Source: Peptidiphaga gingivicola (GTDB taxonomy: Bacteria; Actinomycetota; Actinomycetes; Actinomycetales; Actinomycetaceae). Taken from it: 64,000 nt of DNA. The translations under genes were made by a program, and so were the position numbers. Of the stretch, positions 6,818 through 15,919 are shown one piece after another. The stretch spans positions 1,302,001-1,366,000 of the forward strand of contig NZ_LVZK01000001.1 of the NCBI RefSeq assembly GCF_001652275.1, read 5' to 3'. The stretch's first letter is position 1, and every line of letters starts with the position of its first letter. Under the pieces are notes generated by a model. It made no database searches. It worked only from the letters and a program-made list of their open reading frames with translations, and had not been told where the DNA came from.

Positions 6818-8481
6818 TCCGGGCATTCGGTGCCCGGAAGGTCCGCGAGGCCGAAGCGCCGCTCTTGGCCGCGGGCGTTCCCCTCATGGAGCGGGCTTCG
6901 GGCGCCCTTGCACTGGCGGTCTTGCGGCTTCTCGGCGGATCGTACGGCAGGAGGGCCCTCGCCCTCGTCGGACGCGGGAACAACGGGGGAGACGCCCTTT
7001 TCGCCGCTGCGTTCCTCGCCCGGCGAGGCATGGGCGTCGCTGCGGTCGTCGCCGAGGGCGCGCATGGGGCGGGCCTTGCCGCCGCCCGCGCCGCAGGCTG
7101 CGCTGTGCTTGACGTCGCCGACATCGACGCCGTCGTCCGGGAAGCGGCCCGCGCCGACGTCTGGATCGACGGAATTCTGGGCATCGGAGCCCGCGGCGGG
7201 CTGCGCGGGCCTTTTGCGTCGCTCGTCGAACGCCTCGAGGGCTCGCGGGAAGGCTCCGCGCTGCTGCCGGAGGCGGGACGGTCGGCCGGAGCCGGGCCGC
7301 TCGTCGTCGCCGTCGATGTGCCTTCCGGAATTGGAACGGACGACGGCGCAGCGCCCGGCCCGATCTTGCGCGCCGACCTCACCGTGACGATGGGCGCGCC
7401 CAAGCCGGGTCTCCTTCTCGACCCTGCGCGCAGGTATGCGGGGCGCGTCGAAACGGCGGACATCGGGCTCTGCCTGTCAGCCGCCGCCCGCGCCGCAGGC
7501 TGCGCGGCGCTTGACGTCGCCGACATCGACGCCGGCTTTCCCAGCCCCGACCTCGTCTCGATCGAGCGTGCCGACCTTCCGCTCCTGTGGCCCGTTCCCG
7601 GGCCCTCCTCGCACAAGTACACGAGGGGAGTGGTCGGCGTCGCGGCAGGCTCGGCAAGCTACCCGGGGGCGGGGTTCCTGTGCGTCGACGCGGCCCTGGC
7701 TGCGGGGCCCGGCATGGTCCGCTACGCGGGAACGCTCGGTTCGGCTGTCGTTTCGTCCTGTCCCGAAGCGGTTCTGGGGGAGGGGCGCGTCGACGCCTGG
7801 GTCATAGGGCCCGGGCTCGACAGGGAAGCCCTTGCTCGCGCTGAGCCTATCGTCGACGGACTCCGAAGCGAGGGATGGACGGCGCCCGCCGTCCTTGACG
7901 CGGGCGCCCTCGCCTGGGCCGAGCGTGGCATGACGCCCGCGACGGTCCTCACTCCGCACGCCGGGGAGCTGGCGGCGCTATTCTCCCGCCTGGGAATCGA
8001 GGGCTCCCGCGAGGGCATCGCCGCGTGTCCGGCTGCGGCCGCCAAGCTGGCGAGCGAGTTCACGGGCGCGACCGTCGTGCTCAAGGGCCCCGTCGACGTC
8101 GTCGTTTCGCCGGGAAGCCCCGTGTACGCGCAGTCAGGCCCCGCCTGGCGGGCCGTTGCGGGCGCGGGCGACGTTTACGCGGGCTTGCTCGGCGCCCTCT
8201 TGGCCGCCGGCCTCGAGCCCGCGCGAGCCGCGGCCGCAGCCGCGTGCGTCCACGGGCTTGCAAGTGAAAACGGGCCGATGCGGGCGAGCGACATCGTTCG
8301 AAACGTCCCGGCGGTTGTTCGGGCCGCCCTTGCGGGCGGCGGCTCAGAAGAAGGATCCGGCTACCACGCGCCGGGTGCCTCCGCTTCAGCCTTCCACATG
8401 CGGAGGGCCCGCGTGAGCGGAGGCCGGCGTCCCATGCAGAAAATTGACGAATGCGCACGCACAGCGCGGGAGGAATCGTGA
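6814..8481 (+). CDS. nnr: Bifunctional NAD(P)HX epimerase/dehydratase
   Basis: 555 residues. It repairs hydrated NADH and NADPH: the N-terminal YjeF_N domain epimerises NAD(P)HX and the C-terminal carbohydrate-kinase-like domain dehydrates it at the cost of ADP. Epimerase landmarks are RGNNGGDAL, GIGARGGLRGP and DVPSGIGTDDG. Dehydratase landmarks are SHKYTRGVVGV, TPHAGELAAL, VLKGPVDVV and AGAGDVYAG. The start ATG overlaps the glmS stop (ATGA). Unusual: an 18-residue block of the epimerase domain (ARAAGCAVLDVADIDA) recurs almost unchanged in the linker before the dehydratase domain, because a 55-bp DNA block is duplicated in frame. The last 50 residues look poorly conserved. Confidence 0.93.
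   Translation: MIRAFGARKVREAEAPLLAAGVPLMERASGALALAVLRLLGGSYGRRALALVGRGNNGGDALFAAAFLARRGMGVAAVVAEGAHGAGLAAARAAGCAVLDVADIDAVVREAARADVWIDGILGIGARGGLRGPFASLVERLEGSREGSALLPEAGRSAGAGPLVVAVDVPSGIGTDDGAAPGPILRADLTVTMGAPKPGLLLDPARRYAGRVETADIGLCLSAAARAAGCAALDVADIDAGFPSPDLVSIERADLPLLWPVPGPSSHKYTRGVVGVAAGSASYPGAGFLCVDAALAAGPGMVRYAGTLGSAVVSSCPEAVLGEGRVDAWVIGPGLDREALARAEPIVDGLRSEGWTAPAVLDAGALAWAERGMTPATVLTPHAGELAALFSRLGIEGSREGIAACPAAAAKLASEFTGATVVLKGPVDVVVSPGSPVYAQSGPAWRAVAGAGDVYAGLLGALLAAGLEPARAAAAAACVHGLASENGPMRASDIVRNVPAVVRAALAGGGSEEGSGYHAPGASASAFHMRRARVSGGRRPMQKIDECARTAREES
7078..7132 (+). repeat. 55-bp in-frame direct repeat inside nnr, copy 1
   Basis: Matches 7480-7534 at 53 of 55 positions by eye. 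This copy encodes part of the epimerase domain (AAARAAGCAVLDVADIDA). The offset is 402 bases, exactly 134 codons, so both copies are read in the same frame. Confidence 0.85.
7480..7534 (+). repeat. 55-bp in-frame direct repeat inside nnr, copy 2
   Basis: Second copy, located in the linker between the two enzyme domains (AAARAAGCAALDVADIDA). In the family this region is a variable linker, so this is probably the inserted copy and 7078-7132 the source. Confidence 0.85.
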
Positions 8482-9599
8482 TCTCTTATTACCCTGCCGA
8501 GGCCCGAATCGACCTTTCGGCCATCCGGTCAAACCTTTCTTCCGTCCGCGAGGCGGCGGGGGAAGCGGCCGTTCTCGCCGTCGTCAAGGCTGACGCGTAC
8601 GGGCACGGGCGCGCCGAGGTCGCCCGCGCCCTCGCGCCCGCGGCGGACTATCTCGGTGCGGCCCAGCTTGGCGAGGCCCTTGCGCTCAGAGAAGAGGTCG
8701 GCCCCGGGCCTCGCATACTCACCTGGATCTTCGCACCCGGGGCGCCCCTCGCCCAGGCGCTGCGAGCAGACGTCGAATTGTCCGCCGGCGCCTTCTGGGC
8801 GATCGACGAGATTGCCCGGGCAGCGAGGGAAACGGGCACGACTGCCAAGGTCCACCTCAAGGTCGACACGGGCATGGCCCGCGGCGGATTCAACCTCGCC
8901 GACGTCGCCGAGGCCTCCCGCAGGCTCAGGGCGCTTCAGGCCGACGGGCTGCTGGCAGTCGTCGGGCTGTGGAGCCACCTCGCCCGGGCCGACGAGCCCG
9001 AATCCGGGGCCACCGAGAGGCAGATCGAGCGTTTCGAGCAGGCCAGGGCCGCCGCACGCTCAGAAGGAATCGAGCCGGAGATCCTTCACCTCGCCGCCTC
9101 CGGAGGCGCTCTGTGGCATCCGGCGGCGAGATACGACATGGTCAGGCCGGGCATCGTCCTGTACGGGCTTTCCCCCAATCCGGAGGTGGCGACGGCGCGC
9201 GAGCTCGGCCTGACGCCCGCGATGGAGCTTTCTGCGAGCCTCATCCTCGAACGCGGCGTCCCCGCGCAGACGCCGATCTCATATGGACACACCGAGAAAA
9301 CAGAGGCGCCGACGCGCTTGGGGGTCGTGCCCCTGGGCTACGGCGACGGGATCCCGCGCGCCGCATCCGGCGTCGGCCCCGTCAGCGTCGGCGGGGTCCG
9401 CACTCGCATACGCGGGCGGGTGTGCATGGACCAGTTCGTCGTCGACGTTCCCGAGGCGGCCACGGCGGGCGACACGGCCTTCCTATTCGGGGCGGGAGAC
9501 CTGCCGAGCGCGGACGAATGGGCGCAGGCCTGCGGAACGATCGGGTATGAGATTGTCACCCGCCTTGGGGCGAGGGTTCCGCGACGCTATCATGGGTGA
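8478..9599 (+). CDS. alr: Alanine racemase
   Basis: 373 residues. PLP-dependent interconversion of L- and D-alanine for peptidoglycan. The PLP lysine is in AVVKADAYGHG (about residue 37). The second catalytic residue lies in ISYGHT. VPLGYGDGIPR and GRVCMDQFVVDV are family landmarks. The start is the GTG that overlaps the nnr stop codon (GTGA) with GGGAGG just upstream. An ATG at 8451 in the same frame would add nine residues and lacks a good ribosome site. Part of the glmS-rimI chain. Confidence 0.95.
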   Translation: MISYYPAEARIDLSAIRSNLSSVREAAGEAAVLAVVKADAYGHGRAEVARALAPAADYLGAAQLGEALALREEVGPGPRILTWIFAPGAPLAQALRADVELSAGAFWAIDEIARAARETGTTAKVHLKVDTGMARGGFNLADVAEASRRLRALQADGLLAVVGLWSHLARADEPESGATERQIERFEQARAAARSEGIEPEILHLAASGGALWHPAARYDMVRPGIVLYGLSPNPEVATARELGLTPAMELSASLILERGVPAQTPISYGHTEKTEAPTRLGVVPLGYGDGIPRAASGVGPVSVGGVRTRIRGRVCMDQFVVDVPEAATAGDTAFLFGAGDLPSADEWAQACGTIGYEIVTRLGARVPRRYHG

Positions 9600-9603
9600 C
9601 GCT

Positions 9604-10092
9604 ATGGAAGAACTGATTATCGACGACGCCGATGCCATGCACGCCTTCGGCGTTCGTCTCGGCTCGCTTCTGGCTGCGGGCGACCTCGTCATGCTCGACG
9701 GCCCGCTGGGCGCGGGCAAGACGACGATGACCCGCGGGATAGCCGAGGGCATGGGGGTGACGGGGCGAGTCGCCTCGCCGACCTTCGTCATCGCCAACGT
9801 CCACAGGTCGCTTGGCGACGGGCCCGATTTGGTTCACGTCGATGCGTACAGGCTCGAATCGCTCGACGAAGTCGACGCCCTCGACCTGGATGCCTCCCTC
9901 GACGCGTCGGCGACCGTCGTCGAATGGGGCGAAGGGAAAGTCGAGGTGCTCACGCCCGACCGCCTGACGATCAAGGTCGCCCGGCCGACGGGCGGCGAGG
10001 AGATCGGAGCCGATTGCCCCCGAAAGCTGACTTTCGAAGCCACGGGCGAGAGATCCCGCGAAATTCTCCGAGGGCTCGAGGCCGGTCGGTGA
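9604..10092 (+). CDS. tsaE: tRNA t6A biosynthesis ATPase TsaE
   Basis: 162 residues. TsaE is the ATPase that drives turnover of the TsaB-TsaD complex making N6-threonylcarbamoyladenosine at position 37 of ANN-decoding tRNAs. The Walker A motif GPLGAGKTT is at about 33-41, with ASPTFVIAN, HVDAYRLES and VVEWGEG as family landmarks. I prefer the ATG at 9604, which has GGGTGA in front; an ATG at 9592 (overlapping alr by 8 bases) is possible. Its partner tsaB is two genes downstream and tsaD lies at 19518. Confidence 0.93.
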   Translation: MEELIIDDADAMHAFGVRLGSLLAAGDLVMLDGPLGAGKTTMTRGIAEGMGVTGRVASPTFVIANVHRSLGDGPDLVHVDAYRLESLDEVDALDLDASLDASATVVEWGEGKVEVLTPDRLTIKVARPTGGEEIGADCPRKLTFEATGERSREILRGLEAGR

Positions 10093-11000
10093 AGAGGACT
10101 CTACAGGCGGCGATCGCCGCAGCGGCCATTGCCACGGCCCCCGCAACGGCCTTCGGCGCTCCGGCTTTCGCGACGGACTCGGATTCTTCAACCGCGACAA
10201 GCTGGTTCAGCCGCTCCGCCGAAGACGCCGCCCGGAGCAAAGCCGGCGACACATTTGGCTCACGGTATGACGTCAAGGTCGGTGAGCCGACGCATGCCTC
10301 CGTTTTCGCGGGCGACAAAGACGATCTGCGCGTGACTGGCTCCGAGTATTGGGCGGCGCCCGTCAAATCGGGGGACAAAGTGCTCGGCACAATCGCCGTC
10401 AAGGTGACCGACGGCAAGGTCGGAACCCCGATATTCACGGCCGAAGAGGCCTTCGGAAAAGAGCTTGCCAACAGGACTCCCAACACGACCGTCGTCGTCG
10501 ATCCGCTCACTCAAGGCTGGTTTCTTCTGACGCAAGACGGCCACGTCCGACCGCTCGACCCGCGCGCCCGGAAGGTGGTCGCCGGCCAGCTGACGCTCAG
10601 GGAGTTCGCCTCCGTGCGCGACTCCCTTCGCGACGCGGCATCCGGGCATTCGTCCAGCGCGGCGAAGAAAGCCGCTCGGCGTCAAGGGGATTCGACGGTG
10701 CTGAAGATCGTCGTCGCCGGCTTGATCCTGCTTTTCGGGGCTCTCGGTGCGGCGGTGTGGATTCGCCGCGCTGTCGTCAAGCGGCGGGCGGGCGCTTCGG
10801 AGCCCGTCGGCGAAGGGCGCGGCGCCGACCGGAGCGGAGGCGGGCGCCCCTCGCGGGAGGGCTTGCGCGCCGCGACTTCCAGCCGTTCGGGGCAATCGAA
10901 CGACGGTTCGAGGACCATCCGGTTTGACACCGGCGAGATCGTGAGGGTCTACGAGATGCCGCCCAGCCGGGGCGAAGGAAGGGACGGAGAAGAACGTTGA
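10089..11000 (+). CDS. Exported single-pass membrane protein of unknown function
   Basis: 303 residues, not recognised. The N-terminus looks like a signal peptide (KRTLQAAIAAAAIATAPATA, with a plausible cleavage after AFA near residue 28). An extracellular domain (30-200) follows, with no Cys and no motif known to me. Then come one membrane helix (about 204-226) and a cytoplasmic basic, Gly/Ser-rich tail of about 75 residues ending in a conserved-looking VRVYEMPPS segment. GTG start overlapping the tsaE stop (GTGA), and its own stop overlaps the tsaB start, so it is translated within the t6A operon. The fold of the ectodomain cannot be told by eye. Confidence 0.8.
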   Translation: MKRTLQAAIAAAAIATAPATAFGAPAFATDSDSSTATSWFSRSAEDAARSKAGDTFGSRYDVKVGEPTHASVFAGDKDDLRVTGSEYWAAPVKSGDKVLGTIAVKVTDGKVGTPIFTAEEAFGKELANRTPNTTVVVDPLTQGWFLLTQDGHVRPLDPRARKVVAGQLTLREFASVRDSLRDAASGHSSSAAKKAARRQGDSTVLKIVVAGLILLFGALGAAVWIRRAVVKRRAGASEPVGEGRGADRSGGGRPSREGLRAATSSRSGQSNDGSRTIRFDTGEIVRVYEMPPSRGEGRDGEER

Positions 11001-11635
11001 GAATACTGACTGTCGACACCTCGGATCGGTCGATCGTCGGCGTAGTCGAGGCAGGGACGACGCTTGAGGAGATCGCGTGTGAGCGCTCCGCGGACGCGCG
11101 CCGCCACGCGGAGAGCCTGGCCCCGATGGTCGAGAGGGCGACCGGAGGGCGCCGCCCGGACATGATCGTCGCGGGAACCGGCCCGGCCGCCTTCACCGGG
11201 CTGCGCGCCGGGCTCGTGACTGCCCGCGCCCTCTCGCGCGCCTGGGGCGTCCCGCTCTATGGAGTCTCTTCTCTGGAGGCGCTGGCACTCGGCGGCGCGA
11301 TGCGAGGGCTGGACGACATCCTCGCCGTCATCGACGCCAGGAGGCGCGAGTTTTTCGTTCTTCGCGCCCACCCGCTCGGCCCCGACGACGTCGCCGTCGT
11401 CTCCGGCCCCGAAATCGCGGCCCGCGCGGACCTGCACGCCGGGCCCGAGACGGCGATCGTCACACCCAATCCAGACCTTTGCCCCGAGCTCGACGGCGCC
11501 GTGGCCGTGGAATGCCGCCCCGAGCACCTTGCTCGGCGCGCCCTTGCGCTCCTCGCGCGCAAGGAGGCCGGCGAGGACGTCCGCCTCGACACCGAACCGC
11601 AGTACCTGCGCCGCCCCGACGTCCACGGAGCATGA
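10997..11635 (+). CDS. tsaB: tRNA t6A biosynthesis protein TsaB
   Basis: 212 residues. TsaB is the inactive TsaD paralogue that forms the heterodimer core of the threonylcarbamoyl transferase. The ASKHA-type start RILTVDTSD and the segment GTGPAAFTGLRAGLVTARAL are characteristic. The start codon is TTG, overlapping the preceding stop (TTGA) with GGAGA upstream. It overlaps rimI by 4 bases. The order tsaE, tsaB, rimI is typical of many bacteria. Confidence 0.92.
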   Translation: MRILTVDTSDRSIVGVVEAGTTLEEIACERSADARRHAESLAPMVERATGGRRPDMIVAGTGPAAFTGLRAGLVTARALSRAWGVPLYGVSSLEALALGGAMRGLDDILAVIDARRREFFVLRAHPLGPDDVAVVSGPEIAARADLHAGPETAIVTPNPDLCPELDGAVAVECRPEHLARRALALLARKEAGEDVRLDTEPQYLRRPDVHGA

Positions 11636-12108
11636 GCCTGCCTCCCGGCCTTTCCTTCGCCTCGCCCGCGCCCGGCTGGGCCCGCGCTTTGGCGGATTTC
11701 GACGTGCGGGCCTTCGGACGCGACGCCTGGCCCTTCGAGCAATGGGTCCAGGAGCTCGCAAGCCGCCGCAGCGTCTACATTGCGATCGTTCGCGAGGGAG
11801 GGATCGCGGCCGTTCCCGAGATCGTCGCGGCCGGAGGAGTCGGCCTCGGGCCCGAGGCCGAAGTGCTCACCGTCGCCGTCGCCCGGAAGGAACGCGGCCG
11901 CGGCCTCGGCGGCGCCCTCTTGGACGAACTGCTCGCACGCGCGCGGAACGGGGGAGCCGAGGACGTCTTCCTCGAGGTTCGCTCGCGCGACCCAATCGCC
12001 CAAAAGCTATATTCCGGCAGAGGGTTCGCCGCCGTCGGCCTGCGCAAAGGGTATTACAGCGACGACGACGCCCTCGTCATGCGCCTGAGCATGGGCGAGG
12101 CCTCCTGA
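11632..12108 (+). CDS. rimI: Ribosomal protein-alanine N-acetyltransferase RimI-like
   Basis: 158 residues with one GNAT domain. The acetyl-CoA site is VARKERGRGLGGALLDELL and the C-terminal landmark is EVRSRDPIAQKLYSGRGFAAVGLRKGYY (split over about 115-145). RimI acetylates the N-terminus of ribosomal protein bS18. The ATG overlaps the tsaB stop. Last gene of the glmS chain; the space after it carries the sdh promoter. The exact acetylation target could differ. Confidence 0.88.
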   Translation: MSLPPGLSFASPAPGWARALADFDVRAFGRDAWPFEQWVQELASRRSVYIAIVREGGIAAVPEIVAAGGVGLGPEAEVLTVAVARKERGRGLGGALLDELLARARNGGAEDVFLEVRSRDPIAQKLYSGRGFAAVGLRKGYYSDDDALVMRLSMGEAS

Positions 12109-12271
12109 GGGCCTGCCGGAGGGACGCCGCCCGAGAGGATCGAGACGCCTGCCTCGAATCCTGGGACGTAAGGCGCATATGCTTCGCAGTTTTGCCGAAA
12201 AGTCGCCGATTAATTACACAACAATGTGTTCCTTTATCTATTCTGACGTCGGTATTCTCGACCTGACTGGG

Positions 12272-12277
12272 TAAAGT
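12272..12277 (+). promoter_or_regulatory. -10 box of the sdhCAB promoter (leaderless)
   Basis: TAAAGT, 6 bases before the GTG start of sdhC, with no ribosome site. The -35 region is not clear. The 12109-12271 stretch holds nothing else I can name. Confidence 0.45.
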
Positions 12278-12283
12278 CGAAGT

Positions 12284-13000
12284 GTGGATAACTCACTGAA
12301 ACAGAAGCGCGGCATGATGACGTCCGTGGGACTCAAAGTCGTCATGGCGTTCACCGGGCTGATCTTCGTCATCTTCGTCCTGTTCCACATGTATGGAAAC
12401 CTCAAGATGTTCTTCGGGCCCGAGGCTTACAACCACTACGCCGAGTGGCTCAAGCACGACATGCTCTACCCGATCCTCCCGCACGGCTGGTTCATCTGGA
12501 TCTTCCGCATCTGCCTCATTCTCGTTCTGCTCGGCCACGTGGGCGCCGCCGCCCACCTCGTCGTTCGCAACTACAGAGCGCGCGGGACCCGGTACAAGGT
12601 GAAGTCGGGGACGAAGAAGAAGGAATCGTGGCCGTCGAAGACGATGAAGGTCGGCGGAGTGACGATCCTCCTGTTCATCGTCTTCCACATCCTCCATTTC
12701 ACGGCGTTGAAGATTCAGATCGGGGGCGACTACCATCGGCTCTCGCCGTATGAGCGCATGGTCGCCTCCTTCAACTTGGACAGCTGGGCCTCCGTGTGTG
12801 CGCTCGTCATCTACACCGTCGCGGTCACTTTCGTCAGCTTCCATGTGTGGCATGGCCTCTACTCGGCGCTGACGACCCTGGGAGCGGGGCGGCGAGGGGC
12901 TGAGGCGTTCCTCAAAGGGCTTTCCGCCCTGTGCGGCCTGGCTTTGTTCATCGGCTTCCTCGCTCCGCCTTTCGCCATAGCCTTCGGATTCATCGAGTGA
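12284..13000 (+). CDS. sdhC: Succinate dehydrogenase/fumarate reductase cytochrome b subunit
   Basis: 238 residues with five membrane helices, the single-anchor cytochrome b558 type found in Bacillus and actinobacteria. It binds heme and menaquinone and holds SdhAB on the membrane. Histidines that could be heme ligands lie in VLFHMYGN, LLGHVGAAAHL, FHILHF and FHVWHG. The GTG start is set by the leaderless promoter. The operon is sdhC-sdhA-sdhB. Direction in vivo (succinate oxidation or fumarate reduction) cannot be read from sequence; in a menaquinone-using facultative anaerobe either is possible. Confidence 0.93.
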   Translation: MDNSLKQKRGMMTSVGLKVVMAFTGLIFVIFVLFHMYGNLKMFFGPEAYNHYAEWLKHDMLYPILPHGWFIWIFRICLILVLLGHVGAAAHLVVRNYRARGTRYKVKSGTKKKESWPSKTMKVGGVTILLFIVFHILHFTALKIQIGGDYHRLSPYERMVASFNLDSWASVCALVIYTVAVTFVSFHVWHGLYSALTTLGAGRRGAEAFLKGLSALCGLALFIGFLAPPFAIAFGFIE

Positions 13001-13009
13001 GGGGCGAAC

Positions 13010-15049
13010 ATGGCTGAGACTCTTCACACGCAAGATCCGACGGGCGCCGACCTGCGCCACCGTGCTCGCACTCATCCAGCAGGGACAGACATGACTCAGA
13101 TTCTTTACACCGAAGGGTCGGCGATCGCCGACACCAAGGCACCCGCCGGCCCGCTCGAAGGCAAGTGGGAGAAGCGCAAATTCGACGCCAAGCTCGTCAA
13201 TCCGGCCAACCGCCGCAAGCTTTCGATCATCGTGGTCGGAACCGGGCTCGCCGGAGGAGCCGCTGCGGCGTCGCTCGGCGAAATGGGCTACAACGTCAAG
13301 GCCTTCTTCTACCAGGATTCAGCTCGCCGCGCGCACTCGATCGCTGCTCAGGGCGGAATCAACGCGGCGAAGAACTACAAGAACGACAACGACTCGGTCT
13401 ACCGTCTCTTCTACGACACGATCAAGGGCGGAGACTTCCGGGCGCGCGAAGCGAACGTCTACCGCCTGGCGGAGGTCGCCAACAACATCATCGACCAGTG
13501 CGTTGCCCAGGGAGTCCCCTTCGCCCGCGAATACGGCGGATATCTCGACAACCGCTCCTTCGGCGGCGTCCAGGTCTCGCGAACCTTCTACGCCCGAGGC
13601 CAGACGGGCCAGCAGCTCCTCATCGGCGCCTATCAGGCCCTCCAACGGCAGGTGGCCGCGGGAACGGTCGAGAGCTTCTCCCGCCACGAAATGATGGAGC
13701 TCATCGTCAAGGACGGCCGTGCGCGGGGCATCGTCGCCCGCGACATGGTCACCGGCGAGATTGAGCCGCACGTCGCCGACGCCGTCGTCCTCGCCACCGG
13801 CGGATACGGAAACGTCTTCTTCCTCTCCACGAACGCGATGGGATGCAACGGGTCGGCTATCTGGCGCGCCTACCGCAAGGGCGCCTACTTCGCCAACCCG
13901 TGCTACACGCAGATCCATCCGACCTGCATTCCGCAGCACGGGGACTACCAGTCCAAGCTCACGCTCATGTCCGAGTCCTTGCGAAACGACGGGCGCATCT
14001 GGGTGCCCAAGCGGGCCGAGGACTGCGAAAAGGACCCTCGGCAGATCCCCGAAGAGGACCGAGACTATTACCTCGAACGCATCTACCCTTCCTTCGGCAA
14101 TCTCGTTCCCCGCGACATCGCCTCTCGGCAGGCGAAGAACATGTGCGACGAGGGCCGCGGGGTGGGCCCGAAGATCGACGGAGTAGCCAGGGGCGTGTAC
14201 CTCGACTTCTCCGATGCGATCGACCGCATGGGGAAGGCCGCGGTCTCCGCCAAGTACGGCAACCTTTTCGACATGTACAAGCAGATCACCGACGACGACC
14301 CGTACGAGGTGCCCATGCGCATCTACCCGGCCGTCCACTACACGATGGGCGGACTGTGGGTCGACTACGATCTGGAGTCTTCGGTGCACGGCCTATACGT
14401 GGCGGGCGAAGCCAACTTCTCCGACCACGGCGCCAACCGCTTGGGCGCTTCCGCACTCATGCAGGGCCTGGCGGACGGCTACTTCGTTCTTCCCGACACG
14501 ATGAACGACTACCTAGCTTCTGGCCCCTTTGAGCCGCTTGCTCCCGACGATCCCGCCGTGGTCGAGGCGTGCGAGTCAGTCAGGCTTCGCATCGCCACGC
14601 TCATGGGGCTCAACGGCGAGCATTCGGTCGATTACTACCACAAGAAGCTAGGATCGATCATGTGGGAGAGGTGCGGAATGGCTCGCGAAGCCGACGGGTT
14701 GCGCCAAGCCATTCACGAAATTCGAGCCCTGCGTGAAGACTTCTGGAAGAACGTCAAGGTTCCCGGCACGCCCGAGGAGCTGAACGTCTCTCTGGAGAAG
14801 GCAGGACGAGTCGCCGATTTCCTCGAGCTCGGCGAGCTCATGTGCATCGACGCTCTCCACCGCGAGGAATCTTGTGGAGGCCATTTCCGGGTCGAATCGC
14901 AGACTCCGGAAGGAGAGGCCCTTCGCCACGACGACAAGTACGCCTATGTCGCTGCTTGGGAGTTCGCCGGCGACGGCAACCCGCCGATCCTCCACAAGGA
15001 AGACCTCGACTACGAATTCGTCCACATGAAGCAGCGGAGTTACAAGTGA
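13010..15049 (+). CDS. sdhA: Succinate dehydrogenase/fumarate reductase flavoprotein
   Basis: 679 residues. FAD-binding catalytic subunit that interconverts succinate and fumarate. The nucleotide-binding start is [32 protein letters not shown] carries the His expected to hold FAD covalently. The active-site landmarks are HPTCIPQHG and [24 protein letters not shown] at 13010 has GAGGGG in front. A second ATG at 13091 (MTQILYTEG) also has a ribosome site (AGGGA) and may be the true start, because the first 27 residues look unconserved. It overlaps sdhB by 4 bases. Confidence 0.95.
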   Translation: MAETLHTQDPTGADLRHRARTHPAGTDMTQILYTEGSAIADTKAPAGPLEGKWEKRKFDAKLVNPANRRKLSIIVVGTGLAGGAAAASLGEMGYNVKAFFYQDSARRAHSIAAQGGINAAKNYKNDNDSVYRLFYDTIKGGDFRAREANVYRLAEVANNIIDQCVAQGVPFAREYGGYLDNRSFGGVQVSRTFYARGQTGQQLLIGAYQALQRQVAAGTVESFSRHEMMELIVKDGRARGIVARDMVTGEIEPHVADAVVLATGGYGNVFFLSTNAMGCNGSAIWRAYRKGAYFANPCYTQIHPTCIPQHGDYQSKLTLMSESLRNDGRIWVPKRAEDCEKDPRQIPEEDRDYYLERIYPSFGNLVPRDIASRQAKNMCDEGRGVGPKIDGVARGVYLDFSDAIDRMGKAAVSAKYGNLFDMYKQITDDDPYEVPMRIYPAVHYTMGGLWVDYDLESSVHGLYVAGEANFSDHGANRLGASALMQGLADGYFVLPDTMNDYLASGPFEPLAPDDPAVVEACESVRLRIATLMGLNGEHSVDYYHKKLGSIMWERCGMAREADGLRQAIHEIRALREDFWKNVKVPGTPEELNVSLEKAGRVADFLELGELMCIDALHREESCGGHFRVESQTPEGEALRHDDKYAYVAAWEFAGDGNPPILHKEDLDYEFVHMKQRSYK

Positions 15050-15798
15050 GAATCAACCTGGAGTACTGGCGTCAGAACGGCCCGTCCGATTCGGGCCACT
15101 TCGAGACGCACACGCTTGACAACGTGGACGAGCACGCCTCGTTCCTCGAGATGCTTGACGTCCTCAACGAGGAGCTCTTCGACGAAGGCAAGGAGCCTCT
15201 CGCCTTCGACTCGGACTGCCGCGAGGGAATCTGCGGCCAGTGCGGCATCGTCATCAACGGCGACCCGCACGGGCCCAAGCGGACTACGACGTGCCAGCTG
15301 CACATGCGCACGTTTAAGGACGGCGACACGATCACCCTCGAGCCGTGGCGTTCGAAGGGCTTCCCCGTCATCAAGGACCTTGTCGTGGACCGCTCGGCCT
15401 TCGATCGCATCGTCCAGGCCGGAGGCTACATCTCGGTCAACACCGGAGCCGCCCCCGAGGCGCATTCGCAGCTCGTCCCGAAGGGCAACGCCGACCGCTC
15501 CTTCGAGGCCGCCGCCTGCATCGGTTGCGGCGCCTGCGTGGCGGCCTGCCCCAACGGCTCGGCCATGCTCTTCACCTCGGCGAAGGTCGTTCACTTGGGC
15601 CTCCTCCCGCAAGGACAGCCCGAGCGCCGCGACAGGGTGGTCAACATGCTGGCCCAGCAGGACGACGAGGGATTCGGCGGCTGCACGAACGTCGGCGCAT
15701 GCGCCAGCGTGTGCCCCAAGGAGATCCCCCTAGAGCTGATTTCCTTGCTCAACCGCGACCTCATCAAGTCCTACGGGCACAAGGCCCGCCAGAGGTAG
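15046..15798 (+). CDS. sdhB: Succinate dehydrogenase/fumarate reductase iron-sulfur subunit
   Basis: 250 residues. It carries electrons between the flavin of SdhA and the quinone site. The [2Fe-2S] set is [15 protein letters not shown]. The [4Fe-4S] and [3Fe-4S] sets are [14 protein letters not shown] and [19 protein letters not shown] start overlapping the sdhA stop (GTGA). The bidirectional terminator at 15833-15867 closes the operon. Confidence 0.95.
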   Translation: MRINLEYWRQNGPSDSGHFETHTLDNVDEHASFLEMLDVLNEELFDEGKEPLAFDSDCREGICGQCGIVINGDPHGPKRTTTCQLHMRTFKDGDTITLEPWRSKGFPVIKDLVVDRSAFDRIVQAGGYISVNTGAAPEAHSQLVPKGNADRSFEAAACIGCGACVAACPNGSAMLFTSAKVVHLGLLPQGQPERRDRVVNMLAQQDDEGFGGCTNVGACASVCPKEIPLELISLLNRDLIKSYGHKARQR

Positions 15799-15832
15799 AC
15801 GCGCAAGCGGCCTGATTCTTCCGGCCGCGGTG

Positions 15833-15867
15833 AAAAGGGCGGGGCCCTAAGAGAGCCCCGCCCTTTT
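15833..15867. terminator. Bidirectional rho-independent terminator
   Basis: A perfect 13-bp stem (AAAAGGGCGGGGC and its complement) with a 9-base loop. The A-run on one side and T-run on the other let it serve both sdhB (+) and the converging gene at 15920 (-). Confidence 0.9.
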
Positions 15868-15919
15868 CATTTTGCACTGCGCTACGAGAGGTCGGCGCTG
15901 CGCGCCGCCCAGCTCGCGC

